Source: Magnetococcales bacterium HCHbin5 (GTDB lineage: Bacteria; Pseudomonadota; Magnetococcia; Magnetococcales; Magnetaquicoccaceae). From it: DNA of 64,000 nt. Positions 25,803-34,947 of the stretch are shown here, one piece after another. The translations under genes and the position numbers were made by a program. The first letter of the stretch is position 1; each line of letters opens with the position of its first letter. The notes under the pieces were generated by a model. The model worked only from the letters and a program-made list of their open reading frames with translations, was not told where the DNA came from and made no database searches. The stretch lies in NCBI GenBank assembly GCA_002753505.1, contig PEAG01000001.1, positions 124,001 through 188,000 on the forward strand, written 5' to 3'.

Positions 25803-26903
25803 TTATACGGAGGAGGGGCGCGCTGCAGGGCGTTTCCCGGTCTGGCGGCGTAGACTGTAAACGTAGGCCAGTACCTCGGCGACAGCCTTGAACAGATCCT
25901 GGGGAATCGGGTTTCCCAACTCCACATCCTTGTACAACACACGGGCCAACGGCGGGTTTTGCACGAGGGGCACGTTGTTTTCCTGGGCGATGGCCCGGAT
26001 GCGGGCGGCCACTTCACCCCGCCCCTTGGCGGTCACAATCGGTGCCGTCATCTCCCCCTGTTTGTACAACAGAGCCGCTGCAAAGTGAGTCGGGTTGGTA
26101 ATCACCACATCCGCCTTTGGCACCTCCTCCATCATGCGCCGCTTGGCCAACTCCCGTTGAATCTGCCGAATCCGTCCCTTGATCAGGGGATCCCCTTCCA
26201 TCTGTTTTTGTTCATCCTTGATCTCCTGTTTGGTCATCCGCAGGCCTTCGTTGTGGTGAAACCGTTGGTAACTGAAATCCAGCAAAGCGATGGCCACAAA
26301 GGTGGAGGTGACAAAAACCATCACGTTGTTAATATCTTCTCCCAAAGCACGCACGATTTCATCCAGCGAAGTGGCGGTCAACATCAGGGTTCGTTCCAGG
26401 GTGTCCTGCAAAGCCCAGTAAACGGCGATGGAAATAATGGCTATTTTCAGGGTGGATTTAACCAACTCGATCAGGGAACGGGTGGAAAAGAGTCGTCCCA
26501 AGCCGGTGATGGGATTGATTTTGGAAAATTTGGGGATGACGGGTTCCCAGGAGAGGACAAAACCGTGCTGAATAAGGGAGGCGGTAATACTCATGAGTAG
26601 AAAAATGATAAAAAAAGGGGCCAAATCAGACAGAACGGCTGCAATGGTGCCCTCCAGCAAGCGGGCCAGACTCTCGACGTTAAAATCATCCTGGATGGCA
26701 CCACTAAAAAAAAATCGCATATGCTGCTGCATGGCGACCCACAACTGGCTGCCCTGAAAATAGAACAGCCCGGTAGCGGCGAGAAACAGAAAGGCGGTGG
26801 AGACCTCTTTGGAGTTGGGTACCTGCCCCTTTTCGCGGGCGTCCGAAAGCCGTTTACTGGTGGGGTCTTCGGTTTTGGAATCTTTGTCGCTGTCTTCAGC
26901 CAT
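25803..26903 (-). CDS. flhB: FlhB: flagellar export gate protein / substrate-specificity switch
   Basis: 366 residues. FlhB sits in the inner membrane at the base of the flagellar type III export apparatus and switches export from hook to filament substrates by self-cleavage at NPTH, which is intact here (VVITNPTHFAAALLY). The N-terminus is the usual charged stretch (EDPTSKRLSDAREKGQVPNS), followed by four membrane segments and the cytoplasmic domain with ARVLYKDVELGNPIPQDL. It lies last in a minus-strand fliQ-fliR-flhB operon, 33 nt after fliR. It converges with cobA, about 30 nt away. Confidence 0.96.
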   Translation of the reverse strand: MAEDSDKDSKTEDPTSKRLSDAREKGQVPNSKEVSTAFLFLAATGLFYFQGSQLWVAMQQHMRFFFSGAIQDDFNVESLARLLEGTIAAVLSDLAPFFIIFLLMSITASLIQHGFVLSWEPVIPKFSKINPITGLGRLFSTRSLIELVKSTLKIAIISIAVYWALQDTLERTLMLTATSLDEIVRALGEDINNVMVFVTSTFVAIALLDFSYQRFHHNEGLRMTKQEIKDEQKQMEGDPLIKGRIRQIQRELAKRRMMEEVPKADVVITNPTHFAAALLYKQGEMTAPIVTAKGRGEVAARIRAIAQENNVPLVQNPPLARVLYKDVELGNPIPQDLFKAVAEVLAYVYSLRRQTGKRPAARPSSV

Positions 26904-26936
26904 GGGTTCAATCCGTTATTGTGAAGGGTTTTGTCT

Positions 26937-27731
26937 TTACAATCCCATCAGTTTGAAGGTGGCACGGATAAAGACAACCGTGTCTCGCATCATCACCTCT
27001 CCAATCACGGCCAGATAGAGTCCCAGTGCCACAAGTCCCATCAACTGCGCGACGGGCATGGAGAGAAAAAACACTTGAATCTGGGGTGAGGCTTTATTGA
27101 TCAGACCCATACCCAGATAGAGCATACTGGTAAAGGTGATAATGGGAGCCGCAATAAGCAGTGCCAGTTTAAACATGCCCAGCAAGGCGATCACAACCGC
27201 GTCCAACAGGGCATTGCCCGGTGGCAGGCCAACCCCGAGGGGGAGGGAGCGGAAAGAGCGGGCCAGCCCTTCCAGCAACATGTGGTGTCCATCCATGGTA
27301 AGGAAAAGCATCAAGCTGGTCAGGTAGAACAGGTTGCTCAACACACCCTCCTGGATGCCGGAGGTGGGATCCATGACCATGGCCATGGAGAGTCCCATTT
27401 GAAACCCCATCACGCCACCAGCCACCTGAGCCGCAAACATGACCCAATGCACCAGCAGGCCGATCACCGCCCCGATCAGCAACTCTGTCAGGGCTGCATA
27501 AAACATGGCGGGCACATTGCCCTCTCCTTCGTGGGGCCAGGGAGCCACCAAGGGATAAACAATAATGGTGAGGGCAACGATCAGGATGGCCTTGACCCGA
27601 CTGGGACCGGCGGTACGAGAAAAAAAAGGCGCAGAGAGAAACAGACCGGATATGCGCACCATGACCAGCAAAATGCGCTCCACTTCGCCGACGCTGAACC
27701 CGAAAAAATCCATCAAGGCTGTAGGATCCAT
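26937..27731 (-). CDS. fliR: FliR: flagellar export gate membrane protein
   Basis: 264 residues with about six hydrophobic segments. FliR joins FliP and FliQ in the export gate of the flagellar secretion system. Family-like stretches include RVKAILIVALTIIVYPLVAP, VHWVMFAAQVAGGVMGFQMG and MVMDPTSGIQEGVLSNLFYL. ATG 27731 has GGAGAT 6 nt upstream on the minus strand. It lies between fliQ (21-nt gap) and flhB, the usual order. Its length is normal for the family. Confidence 0.95.
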   Translation of the reverse strand: MDPTALMDFFGFSVGEVERILLVMVRISGLFLSAPFFSRTAGPSRVKAILIVALTIIVYPLVAPWPHEGEGNVPAMFYAALTELLIGAVIGLLVHWVMFAAQVAGGVMGFQMGLSMAMVMDPTSGIQEGVLSNLFYLTSLMLFLTMDGHHMLLEGLARSFRSLPLGVGLPPGNALLDAVVIALLGMFKLALLIAAPIITFTSMLYLGMGLINKASPQIQVFFLSMPVAQLMGLVALGLYLAVIGEVMMRDTVVFIRATFKLMGL

Positions 27732-27752
27732 GGGGGATCTCCGTCTGGCCGG

Positions 27753-28022
27753 TCAGCTGAGCATGCCGGGTATGGCACTGAAAAGTCGACTGAAATAGTC
27801 CATCAACGTCTGAATCATCCAGGGCAGGGTGATCACCAGAGCCAGAAAAGTGGCCAGAATTTTGGGAATAAAGGTCAGGGTCATTTCCTGAATCTGGGTG
27901 ACAGACTGAAAGAGGGAGATGATGATACCCACGACCAGGGCTGTCAGCAGCATGGGTGCGGAGACGAGCAGTGCCACCTTCAGGGCATCGGTCACCAACT
28001 CCAGGACAACTTCCACCGGCAT
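27753..28022 (-). CDS. fliQ: FliQ: flagellar export gate membrane protein
   Basis: 89 residues with two hydrophobic hairpin segments, the standard FliQ size and topology: LVTDALKVALLVSAPMLLTA and IISLFQSVTQIQEMTLTFIP. It forms the export gate together with FliP and FliR. It is the first gene of the minus-strand fliQ-fliR-flhB group. fliP, which commonly precedes fliQ, is absent here: the upstream neighbour is a divergent non-flagellar gene, so fliP must be elsewhere. Confidence 0.95.
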   Translation of the reverse strand: MPVEVVLELVTDALKVALLVSAPMLLTALVVGIIISLFQSVTQIQEMTLTFIPKILATFLALVITLPWMIQTLMDYFSRLFSAIPGMLS

Positions 28023-28342
28023 CGCCAGACTCCTTCATTGACTGCCCGGACGGTTTTATCCGTTGATCGGGCGAGCGGATCATCCCCTGTCAAGGGGTAC
28101 AACTGGTTCAGATTTTAACTTAACCATTCCCGGTGTCTACCAGAAAATGGCAAAAGGGGTAAAAAAAAATTGCTCCGTCAAAATGAGGTTATGGTTTGGC
28201 ATTTTTTTGCCGATCCTCTATAGTGAGGGCTCTGTGGCAGGCCCCTCTGCCTGGAGAGTGCTTTTCTACGCTGAACCTGCTTTGGCCAGTGTGTCACCTG
28301 GAACAGGATGCAGGTGACCGATCCATTATCGAGGAGAAACAG
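28023..28342. other. Divergent intergenic region between fliQ and the coiled-coil gene
   Basis: 320 bp without a supported gene. It holds a good sigma70-like promoter facing right (28196-28224) and presumably the fliQ promoter facing left. An A-tract (28161-28169) and the T-rich promoter spacer make the centre bendable. No repeats of note. Confidence 0.4.
28196..28224 (+). promoter_or_regulatory. Sigma70-type promoter for the secreted coiled-coil gene
   Basis: TTGGCA (28196-28201) and TATAGT (28219-28224) are separated by 17 nt, close to consensus. The predicted start near 28231 would leave about a 110-nt leader before the gene at 28343. Confidence 0.55.
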
Positions 28343-28927
28343 ATGCAACGCTTGGCTTTTTCCCCCTATCGACGCTCCCTGTCTTATGCCCTGGTTGCCG
28401 GCACTCTCTGGTTATTGCCCGTTTCGGATGCTTCGGCCCGTTTGGCCAACTGGTACCCCGAAACGCCGATGGAGCAGGTAGAGCAGACGGAGACCATCAA
28501 CGCCCAGTTGCAGGAGTTGGATCAGCTGCGGGAGGAGCAGTTGATAGAGCGGACCCGGGCGGAAGAGACCTTGGCCGATCTGTTGGACCAGTTGCAAGCG
28601 GCCGAAGCGGACCTGAAGGCCCACCAAAAACCGCTGCTGGAGATGACGGAAAAATATCGCCGCACCCAGGCCATCTCCATGGTTGACCCGATGATGGACC
28701 CGGCCGCGCAGCGTCAGGAGTACCTGCGGCTCAAACGGGAGACCGAGGTCAATATTCGTGATCGGCAGGACCGGGTGGAGTGGCTCAATCAGCAGATCCA
28801 GGCCGCGACTCAAAACTTGGCCGATGCCCGCCTGAAGATGAATGTCACCCTGAGCCAGATTGACCGGCTTTGGAAACATCGGGAAATCATCAGCAAATTG
28901 GTCTTTCTGCACGTTGTCAATGATTGA
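28343..28927 (+). CDS. Secreted coiled-coil protein, unknown function
   Basis: 194 residues. A signal peptide (basic MQRLAFSPYRR, then SYALVAGTLWLLPV, cleavage near SDASA at residue 32) precedes an almost entirely helical, Glu/Gln/Arg/Leu-rich body that predicts a long coiled coil (ETINAQLQELDQLREEQLIE, LLDQLQAAEADLKAHQ, RVEWLNQQIQAATQNLADAR). It has no cysteine-based or lipobox motif. GAGGAG sits 6 nt before ATG 28343. It is probably periplasmic or envelope-associated. It is divergent from fliQ, but nothing ties it to the flagellum. It ends at a strong hairpin shared with the convergent efflux operon. Confidence 0.75.
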   Translation: MQRLAFSPYRRSLSYALVAGTLWLLPVSDASARLANWYPETPMEQVEQTETINAQLQELDQLREEQLIERTRAEETLADLLDQLQAAEADLKAHQKPLLEMTEKYRRTQAISMVDPMMDPAAQRQEYLRLKRETEVNIRDRQDRVEWLNQQIQAATQNLADARLKMNVTLSQIDRLWKHREIISKLVFLHVVND

Positions 28928-28995
28928 TCTTCCAGTGTGAGAGCGCATCTCCATACAGCTCTCCCCAATATTTTTGGACCGCTTTGATCATTGCA

Positions 28996-29026
28996 GGGCC
29001 TGGGAACCGTCGCGGTTCCCAGGCCC
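28996..29026. terminator. Bidirectional hairpin between convergent genes
   Basis: A perfect 14-bp GC-rich inverted repeat, GGGCCTGGGAACCG (28996-29009) with its complement at 29013-29026, has a 3-nt loop. It lies between a plus-strand gene ending at 28927 and a minus-strand gene ending at 29054. The T-rich tail TTGTTGCTT follows on the plus strand. It probably terminates or insulates both transcripts. Confidence 0.7.
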
Positions 29027-29053
29027 TTGTTGCTTGGGCTCGCTGTGAGAGTG

Positions 29054-30451
29054 TCAGTGAACACCTCCCCCCAACGCCTTGTACAAGGCCACCTGGTTGA
29101 TCAAACAGTATCTTTGCGCCACGCGAATCTGTTGCTCGATGGCATGAAGGGCCTGCTCCGCTTCCAGTACTGCTTGTCTGCCATCCAATCCGGCCTGGAA
29201 ACGGTCCCGGATCAGGGCCAGTCGGGCCCGCTGGGCCGTCCGACTGGCGGCCATGGCCTGGAGACGCTCCAACCAGCTCTCGTGCGAGGTCAGCCCGTCG
29301 GCCACCTCCCGAAAGGCCTGCTGTAACACCTTCTCATATTCCGCCAACAAAACGGCGCGTTCCGCCTCCACCGCCGCCTGCTCCTGCTGTCGGCGGGAAA
29401 AGTCAAAAATGGGCAATTCAAGCTGGGGCAGAAAGCTCCAGCTGGCACTGCCCGGTTGAAACAGTCCCCGCAACCCCTGGCTGGCACTGCCCACCGAGCT
29501 GGTCAGGGTGATGCGAGGCCAAAAGGCTGCCCGCGCCACCCCAATATTGGCATTGGCCGCCATTAAATGGTGCTCGGCTGCCCGGACATCGGGGCGCGCG
29601 GCCAATACCTGGGCGGGTAGCGACTGGGGCGGTTTGACCGCCAACACTAGGTCGTGCAGTGCAGGCCACGGTTGGAGCGGATCCAGACTTTCGCCGGTCA
29701 GTAACTGCAAAGCGTTGAGAGACAAAGCCGCTTGCCGTTTCAAGTCTGCCAGCTCTGCCCGAACCCCCTCCACCCCGATCTCCGCCAACCATTTGCCCTG
29801 GGCCGTCGCAATCCCGGCCTTTTCCCGCTGGGCCACCAGGGCCCCAATGGCCTGTTGGGCCTTCCATTGGGCTTCGGCAATGACAACCTGTTCAGACAAG
29901 CCGCGCCAGGTCAGCCATGTTTCCATCACCTGCGAGATCAGAATAACCTGCACAGCCAGCATGCTCTCTTCACTGGCCAGATAGGTGGCCCGGGCGGCCT
30001 CTTCCATACTGCGCAGGCGGCCCCAAAAATCCAGTTCAAAAGCGGGTAGCCGCACACCCACATCCGCCCGCTGGCTGATGGCCGGTTGCCCGCTGGCAGA
30101 GAGGTCAGCCGGCACACGCACCGATTGCTGCGACGCCTCTCCCTGCAGGGTCGGCCATCGGCTGCTGTGCGTTGCTCCCAGCAAGGCCCTGGCTCTCTCC
30201 ATGCGGGCCGTGGCAGCCTTCAGGTCACGGCTGGACTCCAACGCAGTGGAAACAAGCTTTTGCAACAACGGATTGTCATAAAAGGCACGCCAGGGTGGCG
30301 GCTGGGGTGCCGACTGCTCTGCCGCAATGACGACAGGCCACTGCTTGGGAACAGGGGCTTCGGGCAACGAAAAGGCTGGAGTCAGGGAGCAACCCGTTGT
30401 CGCCCAGAGCAACGGCAAAACCGGCAACCAGCGCAGACGACGATCCATCAT
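29054..30451 (-). CDS. Outer-membrane efflux lipoprotein (NodT/OprM family)
   Basis: 465 residues. It is the TolC-like outer-membrane channel of an RND system. It starts with MMDRRLRWLPVLPLLW and a lipobox ending TTGC-S, so it should be a lipoprotein. Two outer-membrane efflux repeats follow, with typical segments such as SSRDLKAATARMERARALLG, AFELDFWGRLRSMEEAAR, ARPDVRAAEHHLMAANANIG and RLALIRDRFQAGLDGRQAVL. ATG 30451 overlaps the stop of the pump gene in an ATGA arrangement, so translation is coupled. The open frame further upstream overlaps the pump gene and is not used. Confidence 0.93.
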   Translation of the reverse strand: MMDRRLRWLPVLPLLWATTGCSLTPAFSLPEAPVPKQWPVVIAAEQSAPQPPPWRAFYDNPLLQKLVSTALESSRDLKAATARMERARALLGATHSSRWPTLQGEASQQSVRVPADLSASGQPAISQRADVGVRLPAFELDFWGRLRSMEEAARATYLASEESMLAVQVILISQVMETWLTWRGLSEQVVIAEAQWKAQQAIGALVAQREKAGIATAQGKWLAEIGVEGVRAELADLKRQAALSLNALQLLTGESLDPLQPWPALHDLVLAVKPPQSLPAQVLAARPDVRAAEHHLMAANANIGVARAAFWPRITLTSSVGSASQGLRGLFQPGSASWSFLPQLELPIFDFSRRQQEQAAVEAERAVLLAEYEKVLQQAFREVADGLTSHESWLERLQAMAASRTAQRARLALIRDRFQAGLDGRQAVLEAEQALHAIEQQIRVAQRYCLINQVALYKALGGGVH

Positions 30452-33400
30452 GCTGAGTCCCCCCTGTGCGCATCGTGGGTTGCCGGCCTGGAGGCAGATG
30501 GGTTGGCTTGCTCCGGGAACAGACGCCGGACCGTGACAAACAGCACCGGAATCAAAACCAGACCCAACAGGGTGGCGGAGACCATGCCACCCATGACGCC
30601 GGTGCCAATGGCGCGCCGACTGGCTGCGCCGGCACCGCTGGAAAAGACCAGGGGCATCACCCCCAGGATAAAGGCGGCTGAGGTCATGACAATGGGACGA
30701 AAACGCATCCGGCACGCTTCCAGAGTCGCCTCCAGCAGAGGCACCCCCTGGCTGGATAGCGTGCGGGCAAACTCCACAATCAAAATGGCATTTTTGGCAG
30801 ACAAGCCAATGACGGCCACCAGTCCCACCTTGAAATAGACATCGTTGGGCATTCCGAAGCCCAGAACGGCCATCACCGCACCAAAAAGGCCGATGGGCAC
30901 AATCAGCAAGACCGCAAAGGGGATGGACCAGCTTTCATACAGGGCTGCCAGACACAAAAAGACCACCAACAGCGAGAGTCCAAACAGCATCGGCACCTGG
31001 GCACTGGAGAGGGACTCTTCAAAGGAGGTGGCAGACCACTCATAGCCGATGCCGGGGGGCAACTGCTGCACCAGTGCCGCCATGGCAGCCATGGCCTCAC
31101 CCGTACTGCGCCCCGGGGCGGGATTGCCGGATATTTTCATGGCAGGCATGCCGTTATAGCGGTCCAGTTTGGGGGAGCCGGTCAACCAACTCGCCTCCAC
31201 AAACTCTGCCAACGGGATCAGGTTGCCGGTCCGATTGCGTACCCGAACCGCCAGAATGGCCGCCTGATCGGCACGGGTGTTGGCATTGGCCTGCATTTGC
31301 ACCTGCAGGATGCGTCCATCCTTGGTAAAATCATTGACATAGGCAGAGCCCAACGTTACCTGCAGGGTTTCGTTCAATTCGCTCGGCTCGATTCCCAGGG
31401 TTGCGGCCTTGGTACGATTGACGGTGAGCAACAGTTGGGGGCCTGCCTCCTGTCCCTCGGGCCGCACCCCGCCCAGGATGGGCTCCTGAGCTGCCAGTCC
31501 CAGCAGTTGATTGCGCGCCTCCAGCAACCGTTCCCGACCGACACCACCCCGATCCTGCAAGCGGAGATCAAAGCCTCCCACCGCAGAGAGTTCTGGAATG
31601 GGGGGAACGTTGATGGCAAAAATGAGGGATTGCTTGATCTGTGACAACGCCCCGTTGGCCCGCATGACCAGGGAGCCAACCTGTTGGGTCGGCGTTTGTC
31701 GCTCATCCCACTCTTTCAGACGGCTGAAGACAATGGCCGCATTTTGGCCCCGTCCGAAAAAACTGAATCCACCCACCCCCACCACTTTGGCCACCTCCGG
31801 CTGTTGCAGATAATAGTTTTCCACCTGGGAAAGAATATCCAGCGTCCGTTGCTGGGTTGCGCCAGGGGGCAACTGGATAATGCTGATAAAATAGCCCTGG
31901 TCTTCGTCCGGCAAAAATCCCCCCGGCAGTTTCAATACCAGCCAGCCCGCCGTCGAGGCGATGGCCAGATAAAGGGCCAGATAAAACAGGGGTCGGTGCA
32001 AGACAGAGCCGACCAGGGAGCGATATCGCTGGCTGGCACGCCAAAACAGCGCGGCAAAAGCCGCCAGAACACCCCGATGATGGCCATGCACACCGGATTG
32101 GGGGGGACGGAGCAGGGTGGCACACAAGGCGGGGGTCAAGGTGAGGGCCATCAGGGCCGAAAAGAGCATCGTCAGCACCAACGTGACAGCAAATTGCCGA
32201 TAAATGGCCCCCACACTGCCGCTGAAAAAGGCCATGGGGATAAAAACGGAGGACAATACCAGGGTGATGCCGACGATGGCCCCAAAAATCTGGCCCATGG
32301 CCTTTTCGGTAGCCGGGCGGGCGGCCAGGGACTCCTCGGCCATGACCCGCTCCACATTTTCCACCACCACGATGGCATCATCCACCACGATACCGATGGA
32401 GAGTACCATGGCAAACAGGGTCAACACGTTGATGGAGTATCCCAGCAGATAGATGCCCACCAATGCCCCTGTCAATGCCACCGGAACCACAATGGTGGGA
32501 ATCAGGGTGGCACGCAGGTTGCCCAGGAAAAGATACATGACCAAAAATACCAGCACCATGGCCTCTGCCAAAGTGATGAGGACTTCGTGGATGGAGATGC
32601 GGATAAAGTTGGAGGTATCGTAGGGAATATCCCAGGCAATACCCGCCGGGAAAAATTTTTCCAGCTCCCGCATACGCTCCTTGATCCGTTGGGCTGTCTC
32701 CAGGGCGTTGGCCCCGGGTGCCACCTTGATCCCGATGGCTGCCGTGGGTTGGCCGTTGAGGCGGGCGCGAATGGTATACTCCTGCGCGCCCCACTCCACC
32801 TGTCCCACATCCTTGAGGCGCACAGTGGAGCCATCGGGCGCGGCACGCAAAATCACATTGCCAAAGGCTTCGGCACTCGACAGCCGGCCACGGACCAGGA
32901 TCGGTGCATTGATCTCCTGACCCGGCAGTGCAGGCAACTGGCCCAGCTCCCCGGTGACCAGTTGGCTGTTCTGGGCCCGAACGGCGCGCAGGGCCTCACC
33001 CGGTGAGATGCCAAACTCGGCCAACCGCACCGGATCCAGCCAAATGCGCATGGCATACTCGGTTCCAAACAGATTGGCCTCGCCGACACCGGGTACACGG
33101 CGTAAATGTTCCAACACCGAACCCGCCGTGTAACTGCCCAGGGCCACCGGGTCATGGGTGAGATCGGGAGAAAAAATGGTGATAAACATGAGATAGTTGC
33201 GGCGGGATTTGACGACCGTGATTCCCTGCCGCCGCACCTCCTCCGGCAGGCGGGCCTCCACCCGTTTGATGCGGTTCTGGGCATCCACCGAGGCAATGTC
33301 CAGATTGGTGCCGGAGGCAAAGGTGATGGTCAGGGTCATGGTGCCCATGGAGTCACTGGCCGACTCCATGTACAGCAGATGCTCCAAACCGTTCATCTCC

Positions 33401-33603
33401 TGCTCGATCAGGGCTGTGACCGTCTCTTCCACCACCTGGGCGGATGCACCTGGATAGGTTGCCGTAATCGCAATCGCGGGCGGTGCCACGTCAGGGTATT
33501 GGGCCACCGGCAGCTTGCTCAGGGAGAGCAGGCCGGTCAGAAGGATAACCAGGGCAATAACCCAGGCAAAAACAGGGCGATCAATAAAAAATCTTGGCAG
33601 CAT
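30448..33603 (-). CDS. RND efflux pump inner-membrane transporter (HAE1/AcrB-like)
   Basis: 1051 residues, the standard size for AcrB/MexB-type proton antiporters that export hydrophobic and amphiphilic compounds. It starts MLPRFFIDRPVFAWVIALVI, typical of the family, followed by LPVAQYPDVAPPAIAI. The proton-relay Asp pair is intact in SIGIVVDDAIVVVENVERVM. Twelve membrane segments and two large periplasmic loops are expected. It forms a tripartite pump with the adaptor encoded 9 nt upstream and the NodT-like channel overlapping downstream. No regulator gene (TetR or MarR) lies next to the operon within the window. Confidence 0.96.
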   Translation of the reverse strand: MLPRFFIDRPVFAWVIALVILLTGLLSLSKLPVAQYPDVAPPAIAITATYPGASAQVVEETVTALIEQEMNGLEHLLYMESASDSMGTMTLTITFASGTNLDIASVDAQNRIKRVEARLPEEVRRQGITVVKSRRNYLMFITIFSPDLTHDPVALGSYTAGSVLEHLRRVPGVGEANLFGTEYAMRIWLDPVRLAEFGISPGEALRAVRAQNSQLVTGELGQLPALPGQEINAPILVRGRLSSAEAFGNVILRAAPDGSTVRLKDVGQVEWGAQEYTIRARLNGQPTAAIGIKVAPGANALETAQRIKERMRELEKFFPAGIAWDIPYDTSNFIRISIHEVLITLAEAMVLVFLVMYLFLGNLRATLIPTIVVPVALTGALVGIYLLGYSINVLTLFAMVLSIGIVVDDAIVVVENVERVMAEESLAARPATEKAMGQIFGAIVGITLVLSSVFIPMAFFSGSVGAIYRQFAVTLVLTMLFSALMALTLTPALCATLLRPPQSGVHGHHRGVLAAFAALFWRASQRYRSLVGSVLHRPLFYLALYLAIASTAGWLVLKLPGGFLPDEDQGYFISIIQLPPGATQQRTLDILSQVENYYLQQPEVAKVVGVGGFSFFGRGQNAAIVFSRLKEWDERQTPTQQVGSLVMRANGALSQIKQSLIFAINVPPIPELSAVGGFDLRLQDRGGVGRERLLEARNQLLGLAAQEPILGGVRPEGQEAGPQLLLTVNRTKAATLGIEPSELNETLQVTLGSAYVNDFTKDGRILQVQMQANANTRADQAAILAVRVRNRTGNLIPLAEFVEASWLTGSPKLDRYNGMPAMKISGNPAPGRSTGEAMAAMAALVQQLPPGIGYEWSATSFEESLSSAQVPMLFGLSLLVVFLCLAALYESWSIPFAVLLIVPIGLFGAVMAVLGFGMPNDVYFKVGLVAVIGLSAKNAILIVEFARTLSSQGVPLLEATLEACRMRFRPIVMTSAAFILGVMPLVFSSGAGAASRRAIGTGVMGGMVSATLLGLVLIPVLFVTVRRLFPEQANPSASRPATHDAHRGDSA

Positions 33604-33612
33604 GGCGCAATC

Positions 33613-34818
33613 CTACCGACTGGCAGAGGCGGGCGAGCCGGGGGCCGATTGGCTGCCGGATCCCACAGCGGGGGGAGGGGCCACCCAATCCTTGGGTGTT
33701 ACCACGCTGCCCGGACGCGCCTTTTGCACCCCATTCAGAATAACCTTTTCTCCCTCCTTCAACCCCTCTGTCACGATCCAATCCTGGCCGGAAAAGCCAC
33801 CGGTCTGGATGGGGCGCGGCGTGACTTTTTGTTGTTCGTTCACCATCAACACAATCTGTCCCTGTGGCGCAGCCTGCACGGCCCGTTGCGGTACCGTAAC
33901 CCCTTCGGCGGTGGCCAGGGCAAGTTGTACCTGAACATATTGTCCGGGGAGTAAAATTTTGTCTGGATTGGGAAACTCTGCCCGCAACGCCACCGAACCG
34001 GTCAAGGGGTCCACCGCCATGTCGGTAAATTGCAGCTTGCCCGGCTGCGGGTAGGGGATATTGTCCTCCAGCAACAGGCGAATATCCACCTCTTGAACAG
34101 GCTGGGCCCCTCCCTGCCGCATGGCACGCCGCAGGCGGAAAAACTCTGGACTGGATTGGCTGAAGTTGACCCAGATGGGATCCAGCTGTTCAATGGTGGC
34201 TAGGTGGGTCGCCTCTTTCTGGCCCACCAATGCCCCTTCGGTGACCAAACTGCGACCGATACGACCCTCGATGGGCGCGGCAATGTGGGCATATTCCAGG
34301 TCAATACGGGCCCGATGCAGACCGGCTTCCGCCGCCTCGGCCTCGGCCACGGCTTTTTTGTACTGGGCCTCAGCCTGCTCAAACTCCTGCCGGCTGACCG
34401 CATGGCTGGCCAGCAGCGGTTGCATCCGTTCCATGGTCTGTTTGGCCAACTGGCGTTCCGCCTGGGAGCGGTCCAGCAGGGCTTGAGCCGTCTGCAGCTG
34501 GCTCTCCAGCGGGCGGGCATCCAGCCGATAGAGCAGGGCACCCGCCTTGACCTCTGATCCTTCGCTGAAAAGACGCTGTTCGACAATGCCCGCCACCCTG
34601 GCGCGGATTTCCGCCGTCCGTACCGCCTGCAGACGACCGGGAATTTGCTGTTGCAAAGCAATGGTCTTGCGCACGGCCGACACCATCTCCACCTCCATGG
34701 GGGGAGGGGCCGCTTTGGCAGCGGCCGTTTTATTGCCGGAGTTGTCGCTGGCACTGCAACCGGCCAGCAGCAACCCCCACGAGGCGGCAATGAACAGGGA
34801 TAACGGGCGGGGAAACAT
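33613..34818 (-). CDS. RND efflux periplasmic adaptor lipoprotein (MFP)
   Basis: 401 residues. A lipoprotein signal (FIAASWGLLLAGC-S) is followed by the membrane-fusion-protein layout: barrel and lipoyl half-motif PGRLQAVRTAEIRARVAGI, SEVKAGALLYRLDARPLESQ, a coiled-coil hairpin rich in Gln, Glu and Ala (residues about 100-160), ARIDLEYAHIAAPIEGRIGR, and a C-terminal barrel with LLPGQYVQVQLAL. It bridges the pump and the outer-membrane channel. ATG 34818 is chosen because AAGGAG is 5 nt upstream; a GTG at 34824 lies inside that ribosome site. It is the first gene of the three-gene minus-strand operon. Confidence 0.94.
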   Translation of the reverse strand: MFPRPLSLFIAASWGLLLAGCSASDNSGNKTAAAKAAPPPMEVEMVSAVRKTIALQQQIPGRLQAVRTAEIRARVAGIVEQRLFSEGSEVKAGALLYRLDARPLESQLQTAQALLDRSQAERQLAKQTMERMQPLLASHAVSRQEFEQAEAQYKKAVAEAEAAEAGLHRARIDLEYAHIAAPIEGRIGRSLVTEGALVGQKEATHLATIEQLDPIWVNFSQSSPEFFRLRRAMRQGGAQPVQEVDIRLLLEDNIPYPQPGKLQFTDMAVDPLTGSVALRAEFPNPDKILLPGQYVQVQLALATAEGVTVPQRAVQAAPQGQIVLMVNEQQKVTPRPIQTGGFSGQDWIVTEGLKEGEKVILNGVQKARPGSVVTPKDWVAPPPAVGSGSQSAPGSPASASR

Positions 34819-34947
34819 GACCACTCCTTGTCAGACAGGTACGCTGATGGGGCACTGTTGCGTGCAGCCTTTCGCTGCCAAGCAAAACGGGGTCATTGTA
34901 TGCCTGGGCAGGGCAATACGCCAGGATCTGTTGAGGTTGCCACCGCT

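Noticed and set aside
31684-33006. Plus-strand open frame of 440 codons opposite the RND pump
   Set aside because: Gly/Gln/His-rich antisense of the pump; no motifs or ribosome site.
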